Origin: Paenibacillus_D tarimensis_A
GTDB lineage: Bacteria > Bacillota > Bacilli > Paenibacillales > Paenibacillaceae
Length of the DNA stretch: 64,000 bases
Reading direction: 5' to 3'
Assembly: GCA_041281825.1 (NCBI GenBank)
Contig: CP166298.1
Coordinates: 5,022,001 to 5,086,000, forward strand
Position 1 is the stretch's first letter, and each line of letters starts with the position of its first letter. A model generated the notes under the pieces. The model ran no database searches. It had not been told where the DNA came from and saw only the letters and a list, made by a program, of their open reading frames with translations. Position numbers and translations under genes: made by a program. Shown one piece after another: positions 41,222-50,600 of the stretch.

Positions 41222-41370
41222 AAACGGCTGTCGCTGTCCTCTGGCGGCTCAGCTCGTTTCGCGGAGATTTCTAAGCTGATATAAGTGTGAAACTTTTAAA
41301 TTCTTAGAAATCAAGCAAAACCGGCTTCGCCATCCTTTTACGGGCGAGGCATCGTTTTGCGATGAATGAA
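41222..41370. repeat. Terminator-like repeat, copies B1 and B2
   Basis: B1 (41222-41293) and B2 (41312-41370) each follow the block order of copy A at 13660-13740. B2 carries GGCGAAGCC followed on the minus strand by GGTTTTGCTTG, and CATCG/CGATG arms around CAAAA. They lie downstream of the minus-strand rocF. Confidence 0.65.
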
Positions 41371-41416
41371 AGCCGCTGATTCGAGGGTAAACCCCTGCGA
41401 ATGAGCGGCTTTTTTT
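41369..41416 (+). terminator. Strong intrinsic terminator, plus strand
   Basis: AAAGCCGCT...AGCGGCTTT with inner ATTCG/CGAAT and GGG/CCC pairing, then seven T. It faces plus-strand transcripts coming from the NlpC/P60 side, 400 bases after that gene. Confidence 0.8.
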
Positions 41417-41502
41417 GATCGGTCGGACTTCCGAAATCGAAGCATCCGGCACGCAAAATCCGGATCATCGGCCTTGCGCTGCGGCAGCAAACGGCGGCAA
41501 AC

Positions 41503-42411
41503 TCACAATATCCGCTTCCCAAACGCCGAGCCGATCAGGCCCACAGCGGCTGAGGCGGTTTTATTGCGCTCATCGAGCAGCGGGTTGACCTCGACGACTT
41601 CGGCGGAAACGAGCCGGCCGGCTTGGGACAGCATCTCCATCGCCAAATGGCTTTCGCGATACGTCAGTCCGCCTGTGACCGGCGTTCCCACTCCCGGGGC
41701 GGCGCTCGGATCCATGCCATCGAGGTCGAGGCTGAGATGGACGCCGTCCGTATGCGATAGCCGATCCAGCGTTTCCTCCATTACCCGTTTCATGCCGAGC
41801 CGGTCGATATCGTGCATCGTAAACACCCGGATGCCGAGCTCGCCCAGCAGCAGCTTCTCCCCAGGGTCGATCGAACGCGCGCCGACGATAACGACATCGG
41901 CCGGGTTCACTACTCTTCGCCGCCCGCCGATTCGGGTTAACTCGGCATGCCCCCGGCCAAGGCAGACCGCAAGAGGCATCCCGTGGATGTTGCCCGTCGG
42001 CGACGTTCTTGCCGTATTGACGTCACTATGCGCGTCGAACCAAAGCACACCCAATCTCTGTACTTGCCGGAGCACCCCTTTGACCGTTCCGATGGCAATG
42101 CTGTGATCGCCGCCGAGCACAAGCGGGCAACGTCTCTGCGCAATTTCCTCCGTCACTTTGTCGGCAAGCTCCGTATTCACCCGCACAATCTCATTCAAAT
42201 ATTTCAGCTTTCCTTTTGGCGGTTCATCCGGGCGGCGCACAACCAGGTCGCCACGGTCATGGACAATATACCCGAGCTCCTCCAGCATTCCCTGCACGTT
42301 CGCACAACGGATTGCGCTCGGACCCATATCGACGCCGCGCCGGTCCGCCCCTAAATCCATCGGTACGCCAATAATGGCAATTTGCCGTTGCTCCTCCGTG
42401 CGATCGGACAC
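41503..42411 (-). CDS. rocF: Arginase
   Basis: 302 residues. Binuclear manganese ligands in VLGGDHSIAIG, WFDAHSDVNTA and LDLDGMDPSAAPG, all intact; PVTGGLTYRE completes the family pattern. Hydrolyses arginine to ornithine and urea. Third gene of putB-pruA-rocF, 17 bases after pruA, joining arginine and proline degradation to glutamate. Confidence 0.95.
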   Translation of the reverse strand: MSDRTEEQRQIAIIGVPMDLGADRRGVDMGPSAIRCANVQGMLEELGYIVHDRGDLVVRRPDEPPKGKLKYLNEIVRVNTELADKVTEEIAQRRCPLVLGGDHSIAIGTVKGVLRQVQRLGVLWFDAHSDVNTARTSPTGNIHGMPLAVCLGRGHAELTRIGGRRRVVNPADVVIVGARSIDPGEKLLLGELGIRVFTMHDIDRLGMKRVMEETLDRLSHTDGVHLSLDLDGMDPSAAPGVGTPVTGGLTYRESHLAMEMLSQAGRLVSAEVVEVNPLLDERNKTASAAVGLIGSAFGKRIL

Positions 42412-42428
42412 AAGCGGCCACCTCCCGG

Positions 42429-43979
42429 TTACAGCTGTTCGGAGATCAGCTTCGGCTGCGTGAACTGCAGCAAATAGTCCGGCCCTCCCGCCTTGGAATC
42501 CGTACCGGACAGATTAAAGCCGCCAAACGGATGGACGCCTACAAGCGCGCCTGTACATTTCCGGTTGAAATACAAGTTGCCTACATGAAACTCATTCCGG
42601 GCCCGTTCCAGATGACTGCGGTTTGAGGAAAAAACCGCACCGGTAAGGCCGTATTCCGTACTGTTGGCGATATCGATCGCTTCATCGAAGTCTGCCGCTC
42701 TGCAGAATGCCAGCACCGGTCCGAAAATTTCTTCCTGCATAATGACGGCGTCCGGAGCTACGTCGGCAAAGATCGTCGGCTGCAGAAAATAACCGTTCCC
42801 TCCGACCTTGCCTCCGCCGGCTGCAAGCCGCCCTTCCTTCTTGGCGATCTCCATGTAACCCGATATTTTCGCATATGCGGCGGAGTCGATGACCGGCCCG
42901 GTATCATTGCCGAAATCGAGCACGTCGCCAACCTTTAGCTTTTGCGTTAACCGGGCGCATCGTTCAAGCACTTCCTTGTAAACCGGCCGCTCCACGATCG
43001 CCCGGGAGCAAGCCGAGCACTTCTGGCCGGAGAAGCCAAAAGCAGATGCGACAATCGCGCGGGAAGCCGCCTCGATATCCGCGCTTGAATCGACAATAAT
43101 GGCATCCTTGCCGCCAAGCTCGCCGATAAACCGCTTCAGCCAGATCTGTCCGGGGGCGGGACGCGCCGACTTTTCAAAGATGCCCAGCCCTACCTCCCGT
43201 GAGCCGGTAAACGCAATAAACCGCGTCAAGCGGTGCGATACAAGCAAATCTCCGATTTCCGACCCGCTTCCCGGAACATATTGCACGACGCCTTCCGGCA
43301 AGCCGGCCGCTTCCAGCAGCTCATAGAATTTATAAGCAATAACCGGCGTCGCGCTCGCCGGTTTCAGCACCGCTGTGTTGCCGGATACGATCGCCGCGGT
43401 CGTCATTCCGGCCATAATGGCGAGCGGAAAATTCCACGGCGGAATAATAACGCCGACGCCGAGCGGAATATATTGCAGCTCATTATCCTCGCCGTTAAGC
43501 GAATAGAGCTTCTTCACCGCCGTTTCGGTCAGCTCAATCATTTGGCGGCCGTAGTATTCCATGAAATCGATCGCTTCCGCCGTATCCGCATCCGCTTCGG
43601 TGCGGGTCTTGCCCGACTCGAGCATGAGCCAGGCGGTGAATTCATGCTTCCTTTTCCGCAGCATCGCGGCTGCCTTGAACAACAACCGCGCTCGAGCAGC
43701 CGCCGGAGTCTTCGACCAGGTCCCGAAGGCTTCATACGCACTGTTCAGAGCCCGCTCCGCGTACTTCGCATCGGCCTTCGATACGAATCCGACGACCTGG
43801 TCCGTATTCGACGGGTTGATCGATATGATCTTGGCATCGGTCATCATGCGTTTCCCGCCGATGACAAGCGGATATTCACGTCCAAGTCCGCTCTTCGCCG
43901 CGCTCAGCGCCTCCAGCAGCGCCTCCTCGTTGGCCCGGATATTAAAATCGGTAAACGGCTCCGGCCGGTAAGGGTTCAT
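42429..43979 (-). CDS. pruA: L-glutamate gamma-semialdehyde dehydrogenase
   Basis: 516 residues from the ATG at 43979 (SD GGTGGGAG); a GTG four codons earlier is less likely. ALDH fold: NAD site and N-residue PPWNFPLAIMAG, Glu in IGELGGKDAI, catalytic Cys in FSGQKCSACSRA. Oxidises P5C/glutamate semialdehyde to glutamate. Equivalent to Bacillus RocA/PutC. Between proline dehydrogenase and arginase. Confidence 0.95.
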   Translation of the reverse strand: MNPYRPEPFTDFNIRANEEALLEALSAAKSGLGREYPLVIGGKRMMTDAKIISINPSNTDQVVGFVSKADAKYAERALNSAYEAFGTWSKTPAAARARLLFKAAAMLRKRKHEFTAWLMLESGKTRTEADADTAEAIDFMEYYGRQMIELTETAVKKLYSLNGEDNELQYIPLGVGVIIPPWNFPLAIMAGMTTAAIVSGNTAVLKPASATPVIAYKFYELLEAAGLPEGVVQYVPGSGSEIGDLLVSHRLTRFIAFTGSREVGLGIFEKSARPAPGQIWLKRFIGELGGKDAIIVDSSADIEAASRAIVASAFGFSGQKCSACSRAIVERPVYKEVLERCARLTQKLKVGDVLDFGNDTGPVIDSAAYAKISGYMEIAKKEGRLAAGGGKVGGNGYFLQPTIFADVAPDAVIMQEEIFGPVLAFCRAADFDEAIDIANSTEYGLTGAVFSSNRSHLERARNEFHVGNLYFNRKCTGALVGVHPFGGFNLSGTDSKAGGPDYLLQFTQPKLISEQL

Positions 43980-44003
43980 CCGCGCTCCCACCTTTCTCCC
44001 ATT

Positions 44004-44939
44004 TCACCTTTTAAATGCCGATTTCAGCACAAACGAGACGTTTTCCGGCCGCTCCGCCAGTCTTCGCATGAAATAGCCGTACCAGTCTTTCCCGAAAGGC
44101 ACATACACGCGCATTGTAAAGCCTTCATCCGCCAGTTGCTGCTGCAGCTGCGGACGGATCCCGTACAGCATTTGAAACTCAAAGCGCTCTCTCGGAATTT
44201 TGTTTGCTTTGATAAATGCTTTGCTATGGCCGATAATCCGTTCGTCATGCGTTGCAATCGCCGCGTAGTGCCCGTTCCGAAGCTGGGCTTCGATCAATCG
44301 GGTAAAGTTCCGGTCGACATCGGCCTTTTTCGGGAAAGCTACTTCCGGAGGCTCATTGTACGCCCCTTTTACAAGCCTGTAATTCGGGGCCAGATGCCGC
44401 AGCCGCTTTATATCCTCTTCCGTCTTATACAGGTAAGCCTGGAGCACGATACCGACATACGGGCCATAAGCGGAGTAAAGCCGTTCATAGATTGAAATCG
44501 TACTCTCGTTCCGGGCATAATCCTCCATATCAATGCGGACGAAGTTTCTGAGGCGTTTCGCTTTGGCAACAATGCTCCGCATATTATACAGACATTTCTC
44601 ATGCGAAATATCGAGTCCAAGCTGCGAAAGCTTCACCGATACATTCGACCTTACGCCGGAATCGGCGATGCCTTCAAGCGCCTGAATCACATCCTGAGCC
44701 GACGCTTCCGCTTCTTCGCTGCCGGACACATACTCGCCCAAATGATCCAGCGTAGCCAGAATGCCCCGCCCGTTCAGTTCACGCACCTTCTCAAGCGCCG
44801 TATCCAGCGTTTCGCCGGCCACAAACCGTTCCGCGCCGAACCGGAGGCCGTATTGCCGGGCCATTTTATTCACCAGTTGATTTTTGGACAGATAGAGCAG
44901 CAAGCTGCGCATGATCGGCAAACTCATCACCACTTCCAT
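44004..44939 (-). CDS. putB: Proline dehydrogenase
   Basis: 311 residues, the Firmicutes monofunctional PRODH size. TIM-barrel FAD enzyme: LDHLGEYVSG, SVKLSQLGLDIS, FVRIDMEDYARN, LVKGAYNEPPEVAFP, ATHDERIIGH and MLYGIRP are all family motifs. Converts proline to P5C for PruA. First gene of the operon (AAGGAT 10 bases before the ATG). Confidence 0.94.
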   Translation of the reverse strand: MEVVMSLPIMRSLLLYLSKNQLVNKMARQYGLRFGAERFVAGETLDTALEKVRELNGRGILATLDHLGEYVSGSEEAEASAQDVIQALEGIADSGVRSNVSVKLSQLGLDISHEKCLYNMRSIVAKAKRLRNFVRIDMEDYARNESTISIYERLYSAYGPYVGIVLQAYLYKTEEDIKRLRHLAPNYRLVKGAYNEPPEVAFPKKADVDRNFTRLIEAQLRNGHYAAIATHDERIIGHSKAFIKANKIPRERFEFQMLYGIRPQLQQQLADEGFTMRVYVPFGKDWYGYFMRRLAERPENVSFVLKSAFKR

Positions 44940-45006
44940 TGATCGCTCAATCCTTCTATCTCTATATATATAATCAACCGGCCGTTAACATACGTCTTTC
45001 CCATCG

Positions 45007-45132
45007 CAAGCAAAAACGGCTGCCGCTCCGCACGAACCGTTAGCTGCAATCACTTATGCAGCTCGGTTCTGTGCCGTCCTTGGCGGGACAGCATCGTTTC
45101 GCGGTGAAAGATAAGCTTGTATAAGCGAACGC
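45007..45132. repeat. Terminator-like repeat, composite copy C
   Basis: CAAGCAAAAACGGCT and GCCGTCC...GGGACAGCATCGTTTCGC...AAGCTTGTATAAGCGAACGC match copy A, but a ~55-base module is inserted between them. The insert forms a hairpin GAACCG..AGCTGCA/TGCAGCTCGGTTC. Lies just downstream of the alkC-like gene. Confidence 0.7.
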
Positions 45133-45171
45133 TTACGAAGTGGATTTCCTTTGGAAATTCTGTAGTGAAAC

Positions 45172-46266
45172 TTATATGCTTTCTTCTCTTTTAAGAACGA
45201 TTTCGCTTTCCGCCGCCGTTTCCCCGTTAACGACCAGGCTAATCCGATGCATGCCGGGATAATGCTTGCGCGTAGTGATTGTCCGGAACGAATGCTTCCC
45301 TTGCAGGCTTGTCCGCCCCGGATCGAAGCTCCGCTCCGACAGCTTGAACAGCTTGCGGCTCCTATGTCCGCTGGCCTTCACGAAATCAATGCCATATTCG
45401 ATTCGGAGCTTCAGCGGGACATCCGAATCGTTAACAATTTCCGCAGTAAAATAAACCGTCTCCCCCATCCGGACCTCCCGCGGCGCCGTTTGGAAGCTTT
45501 CTACCCGTATCGAAAGCGGCTGCTCAAAGCCGAAAAAACGAAGCGCCTCCGGACGGCATTGCTTTAGCAGCGTGCGGCAGCCGTGCCTGATGATCCAGTC
45601 CGTTTCCGGAGAGCTCCCCCGCCAAGATTGCGCGAGCTCCAGCACAAGCTCCGGATGATCCTTGGAAATATCGTTCAAATTGTTGGCGACACTCTTGCGG
45701 ACATAGAGCGAAGGGTCTTCCTTCAATGCTGCTAGAATGCCGAGAATCGGGGACGGATCCCTCTTCAGCGGCGGCAGGCTCATCCCCCATGGCAGGCGCG
45801 GTCTGCACCCTTCACTGGCCAGACGCCGCACATGCTCGTTTGCATGCGACGTCCAGCTCATCAGCTGCCGGTACATCCGTTCTGGATAACGCAAAATAAA
45901 CGGCCGAACGGCAAATTCCGCCGTGCAGCCTGTTGTCAGCAGTTCTAAAGCGGCGATTGAACGCTCCGGATGCTCCAGGCCGCGAATTTCTACAAAATCC
46001 GTGAACACCAAATGCTGCAGGCCGCTGAAATGTCTCGACACCCGCTCGATTATTTCGATGGATTCCTCATAGACCTCCGGCAGCTGCACGGCAAGCGCCG
46101 ATGAAATCCGTCTGATCCTCTCTTTGAATGCCGCGCCCTCCCAGTCGCCTTTCCGAACCTGCTCAATAAACGGCTCCGCACGAAACGGAGCGTAAGCTTG
46201 CTGTGTCCGCGCAGCCAATGTATGGATAAACCTATCGTCAAACAGATCTTTCAATAATTCCGCCAT
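45172..46266 (-). CDS. AlkC-like DNA alkylation-repeat glycosylase
   Basis: 364 residues from the ATG at 46266 (SD AGGAGG, 5 bases); frame open to 46281. Residues 1-240 are helical HEAT-like repeats of the AlkC/AlkD type (LFDDRFIHTLAARTQQAYAP, RRLASEGCRPRLPWGMSL, VRKSVANNLNDISKDHPELV). Residues of about 255-360 form an Ig-like beta domain, as described for AlkC subfamily members. Excises N3-alkylated adenine/cytosine. Solitary gene. Confidence 0.87.
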   Translation of the reverse strand: MAELLKDLFDDRFIHTLAARTQQAYAPFRAEPFIEQVRKGDWEGAAFKERIRRISSALAVQLPEVYEESIEIIERVSRHFSGLQHLVFTDFVEIRGLEHPERSIAALELLTTGCTAEFAVRPFILRYPERMYRQLMSWTSHANEHVRRLASEGCRPRLPWGMSLPPLKRDPSPILGILAALKEDPSLYVRKSVANNLNDISKDHPELVLELAQSWRGSSPETDWIIRHGCRTLLKQCRPEALRFFGFEQPLSIRVESFQTAPREVRMGETVYFTAEIVNDSDVPLKLRIEYGIDFVKASGHRSRKLFKLSERSFDPGRTSLQGKHSFRTITTRKHYPGMHRISLVVNGETAAESEIVLKREESI

Positions 46267-46438
46267 TATAGCCTCCTGCATCTCTTTCGTTTTTTAATTC
46301 TATTATACGCTGCAAACATGACAGTTTCCGTCAAGTTTTGCCCTAGCCGCTCGTTAAAAGAAAAAGAACAGTCTGGCAATTGTACGATTGATTATTTATA
46401 GTATTTATAAACCCAAAGCAAGGATGCAGGAGGATGAA

Positions 46439-47422
46439 ATGATAGAATCCAAGGATATCGTCATCGGAATCGACGGCGGCGGCACCCATACCCGAGTGAT
46501 GGTCAGCGACCTGTCGGGAAATGTTCTTGCTTATGTGGAGAAGGGGGCCGCTTCCTTTCATAAAGATATTCAAGCGAAGCAAAACGTGAAGCAGGCCATA
46601 TTAGAAGCTCTATTGGCCGCGGAACGGGAGATTGGGCACGTCCGGGCAATAGCGGCGGGCATTGCCGGTTACGATTCCGAGGCCGATCTGGAATGGGTGG
46701 AGCAGCTAACTGAGATAGATGGATTAGCATGTCCCCGTTGGCATGTGAACGATGCGGCGGTAGCCCACTATGGGGCACTCATGGCACAGCCCGGAATTGT
46801 TGTGATCTCCGGAACCGGTTCAATTATCTTTGGAGTCACGGAAGAAGGCAGGTATATACGGAATTACGATTTTCATCATTATGCAGCGAGCGCGGCAAGA
46901 TTTATCGCTTACGACGCCGCGTTTGAAGCGCTGGCCGGTTTTACGGACGAAACCGATTCCGGACTCGTTCATTCCATGCTGGAGCATTGGCAAGCGGACT
47001 CGTTAAACCAATTCAACGCAATAGCCCGAAGCGGTTTTGCCCGGGACCGGCGGGAGCGCGACAGAATGTTCGGTCAATTTGCCCCAGTCATTACGGAGGC
47101 TGCTGTACGAGGAAGTTCCTTAGCGAAAAGAGTGTGCGACCGGGCCATCCAGCAAATCATGGTAGGCATTCATCTGCTTGCAGCTTCGTTCAGCGGTGAC
47201 GTTGTTAGAGTGGCTTTCATCGGCAGCGTGGCCAAGAGTGAATACTTCAACAATCAATTAAGCGGACAATTAATTTCGGGGAATCATAAACATTTTCAAA
47301 TCGTTCAGCCTCTGTTTTCCCCGGTGACCGGCGCCATTCTTTTTGCAATGAACCGCTTGAATATAAATATCGATGAGGCAGTGGTCGGCAACTTGCGGAA
47401 GCATCGCTGCACGCTGCCTTAG
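46439..47422 (+). CDS. BadF/BadG-type sugar kinase (N-acetylglucosamine kinase-like)
   Basis: 327 residues from the ATG at 46439 (AGGAGG, 5 bases). ASKHA fold: phosphate loop VIGIDGGGTHTRVMV, second phosphate motif VVISGTGSIIFG, adenosine region VRVAFIGSVAKSEYF. Likely phosphorylates GlcNAc or a related amino sugar. It lies alone, next to the secreted-glycosidase locus and convergent with it. Confidence 0.85.
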   Translation: MIESKDIVIGIDGGGTHTRVMVSDLSGNVLAYVEKGAASFHKDIQAKQNVKQAILEALLAAEREIGHVRAIAAGIAGYDSEADLEWVEQLTEIDGLACPRWHVNDAAVAHYGALMAQPGIVVISGTGSIIFGVTEEGRYIRNYDFHHYAASAARFIAYDAAFEALAGFTDETDSGLVHSMLEHWQADSLNQFNAIARSGFARDRRERDRMFGQFAPVITEAAVRGSSLAKRVCDRAIQQIMVGIHLLAASFSGDVVRVAFIGSVAKSEYFNNQLSGQLISGNHKHFQIVQPLFSPVTGAILFAMNRLNINIDEAVVGNLRKHRCTLP

Positions 47423-47659
47423 GAATCGCCCAAAAGGAGCCACACGGTCCGGCAGTTGAGCTTAAAAGGTCGTCCATAGCGGCATTTTGCTGGTACCGCC
47501 CTTTGAAATAAGCCATTTCTAACCGCAAAAATATCGATATAACGACATAATTTTCCACTATTTGCCCTAATTTGAGGGTAGGTTACGGATTAAGACCATC
47601 AATTACCGTTATTTCTTGGTTGGCGGACGAAGCGTCGAATGAGTTAATTAAATGACAAA

Positions 47660-47688
47660 GCCGGCGCCGGTATGCACCGGCGCCGGCC
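47660..47688 (-). terminator. GC-rich hairpin after the secreted glycosidase
   Basis: GCCGGCGCCGG/CCGGCGCCGGC stem with a short loop, only 5 bases after the stop at 47694; followed by TTTGTCATTT on the minus strand. Strong stem, weak T tract. Confidence 0.65.
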
Positions 47689-47693
47689 GAAAA

Positions 47694-50600
47694 CTATGGA
47701 TTCGTAAAGAACTCCAATTCCGCAATATTGCCGTGTCCGCCGTTCGGTGATAAATAACGCAGGTAACGATAGGCTGACGGATCCGTTATCGTGACCTCGT
47801 TCCATTCCACGGGCGGAGAAGAGGGAATCGTATAGAGATCAACAAAGCCGCTGTCCGGCCCTTCATTAGATCCTTGGAATTTGCCGCCGACCATTCTCGC
47901 GGGGAATGAATTCCGCGGATAGAAGCGAATCTGACTGATGACGGCTTCATTTCCTTCGCCGAGATCGATTCCCGTGTAACCGCCGTTCCCCGCAAAATAG
48001 TCGTAGAAGGTATTGATGTCGCCGTCGAACGCTTTATCGTATTCGCCGCCCGGCGACCAGGCCGGATCAAGCCCGAACAGCGTTCCGTTTAATTGAAGCA
48101 GTTGATTGCTGATCCGTATGACCGCCTCTCCCCGGATGCCGGACCCGTCCTTCGCCTCGGCCGTCACCTTCACTTCGCCGTCCTTCCCGTTTCCGGCCGC
48201 TTGCAATAAGCCGCCGGCACCGATCGCCGCCAGGTCGGTCGGACTGCCGTCCACGCTCGTTACGGACCAAATGACGTCTTGGTTCGCATTCGCCGGAAGC
48301 ACTTCCGCCGCCATCAACAGTGTCCCTTTATTGACGGCAATCTCGTTTGCCCCGCCGCTGCCTGAGACATGGATTTGGGCGACGTCAGCATAGATGCTTA
48401 CCGGGAAAGACAGATCGTACAGCGGCGACGGCTGCGCTTTCACCACCCGGGCGTTTCTTACGAAGATGTCCGTATGGTTCGCATCCGATTCGTTTGCTTT
48501 CCAATGCAGCTTCACGACATCTCCTGAATGGAATTCAGGTGTGCTCTTGAGCGTCAGCGTCACTTCACCGGATGCATTCGCAGGCTCTTCCGTAACCTTA
48601 ACCCCGCTCATCAACGTTTCCGCCGAAACATACGTCACATGCTCCGGATCGAAGGCAAGCGTCAGCTTCACCTCTTTCGTGTTGCCCGGAAGATTGACCA
48701 GCTTAAGCGTAACATCGAACGTTTCGCCTATTTTCGTGATGCCGGTGCCGTTTAAAGCGATGATAGGGCGGCCGGTGTTCTTCTTGCCGTTTTCCGATGT
48801 GAGCTCCGGCAGCGGATAGAGTTCGAATTTATCGAATGCTGGCGTATATTGCTTCGGCACCATAACCGTGTACTCAAACGGCGCCGTGCCGGACGCATTG
48901 CTTCCGCCGTAAGGATTGGAACCGCCGTCGTAAGTGTTATTGTTGGAAAACCGGATCGTGTTCATCCCCTGCTGCAGATCCGCGTCAATCGTGATGCTCG
49001 CATACTGCTGCCAGGAAATCGTGTTTTTAAAATAGATCGTCTCAGGCTCGGCGCCGTTCACCGAAACCTGCGCGTACCGCTCAACAACGTTGTTGTTGTA
49101 AGAGTGGGAGCCGGAATATTCGCCGTTGGCATAAGTAACGACCAGCTTGTATCTGCCCGCTTCCGGCGCGTAAATATCGGGAATTTCCAAATACCTCTCC
49201 TGTCCATCATAGGAAGTGATGCCGCTGACGTATTTGCCGCCGGATGCATACTTGGCAAATACATCTTCGCGGATCAACGGCTGTTCGCCTTCCGCCGGCG
49301 TTCCTGAGACAACGGCTTCCTCGGCTTCCCTCATAAATATGGCCTGGTTATTTGCAAATACGGCCTCCACGTAATCCATGCTCAGGTTTGCCGTCGACCG
49401 GATATCGATCAGATTGATGCCGGTTCGCAGGAACATGCGGACCGTCCATGTGCGCCATTCGCCGTTCGTATTATTCAACGGAATATTCATTACATTGCTC
49501 CGGTCATGATCGATCATAAGCGTACCGGTATTCTGTGTGGCAAGCTTGAACGTCACTTCGTACATGCCGTCCTCCAGCACGCTCAACGCGAACCGTGTCT
49601 TCGCACCGGAATCGGCGCCTGCACCGCCGCTGCTGCCCGACTTGTTCGGATTCCCGCCGGAAGCCCCGTACCCCGTCACGTATCCGGCGCCTTCGAACCC
49701 GGGCAGCAGGCTTTCTCTTCGGAGCCCTTTATTTGTGTCATAATCGGCAAATTCAGCCTGTATGCGGTAAGACGGCTGCGCTCCCATAACGCCGTTATAG
49801 GTCAGTTCAATCGCGTCCAGCGTCGCCGCTCCCTGCCCCATCTCGCCCGTATCCTGGTTATATTTGCTGATTGCAATCGAATGCGTGCCTACCGTCAGAT
49901 TCACATACCGGCTGACCATCCCATGCTGCCGCCAGCTGTAATCGGCACGCAGCACCATTTTCTCAGAGGGCTCATTATCGATCTTAATAAAAAACTCGGA
50001 ATTCTGACGCTGCGTCGACAATCCTCCACCCGACTGCGCCGGAAGCGCTGCGGTGGAGCCGCTGCCTTCGACAATATCCAGCCGGTACAGGCCGTCCTTC
50101 GGCACCGTTACGCTCGTAAATTTGACGACGCTGTCCGGATGGTCAATGCCGCCGATATGCTGCCCGTTCGAAGAAGCATTGCCGGAGTTGGCTCTCGGAT
50201 ACACACTGGTCGGATTCAACACATTCGTTCTTATTTCCGCATGCTCGGCTTCGTACCGTTTGGTCCATACGGTATACGGCTCCGAATCGGCAGCCTCCGT
50301 CATAACGGCGTAATACGCTGCGGTACTGTCATCCATCGTTACGGGCAATGTCACGCTGCCGTTCACGACATCGAAGTTGCCGTCGATGATTTGGGCCGGT
50401 TCCGTCAGGAAGCCGGTCAGGCCCGTATATCCCGCATACCATACGGTAATATGAACCTTGTCCTTGCCTGCAAAGAATTCCGGGCTGTTCGCATGGCCGG
50501 TTACGTTATTGAACACAATCCGGCCCTGGCCTCTGGTTCCGCCGAAGATAAGGTTGACCTGCCTTCTGTTATCATCGACGGTGGAAAGCCCATACAATCC

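Noticed and set aside
43233..44495. 420-codon plus-strand open frame over pruA/putB
   Set aside because: Spans two certain genes on the other strand; no recognisable motif.
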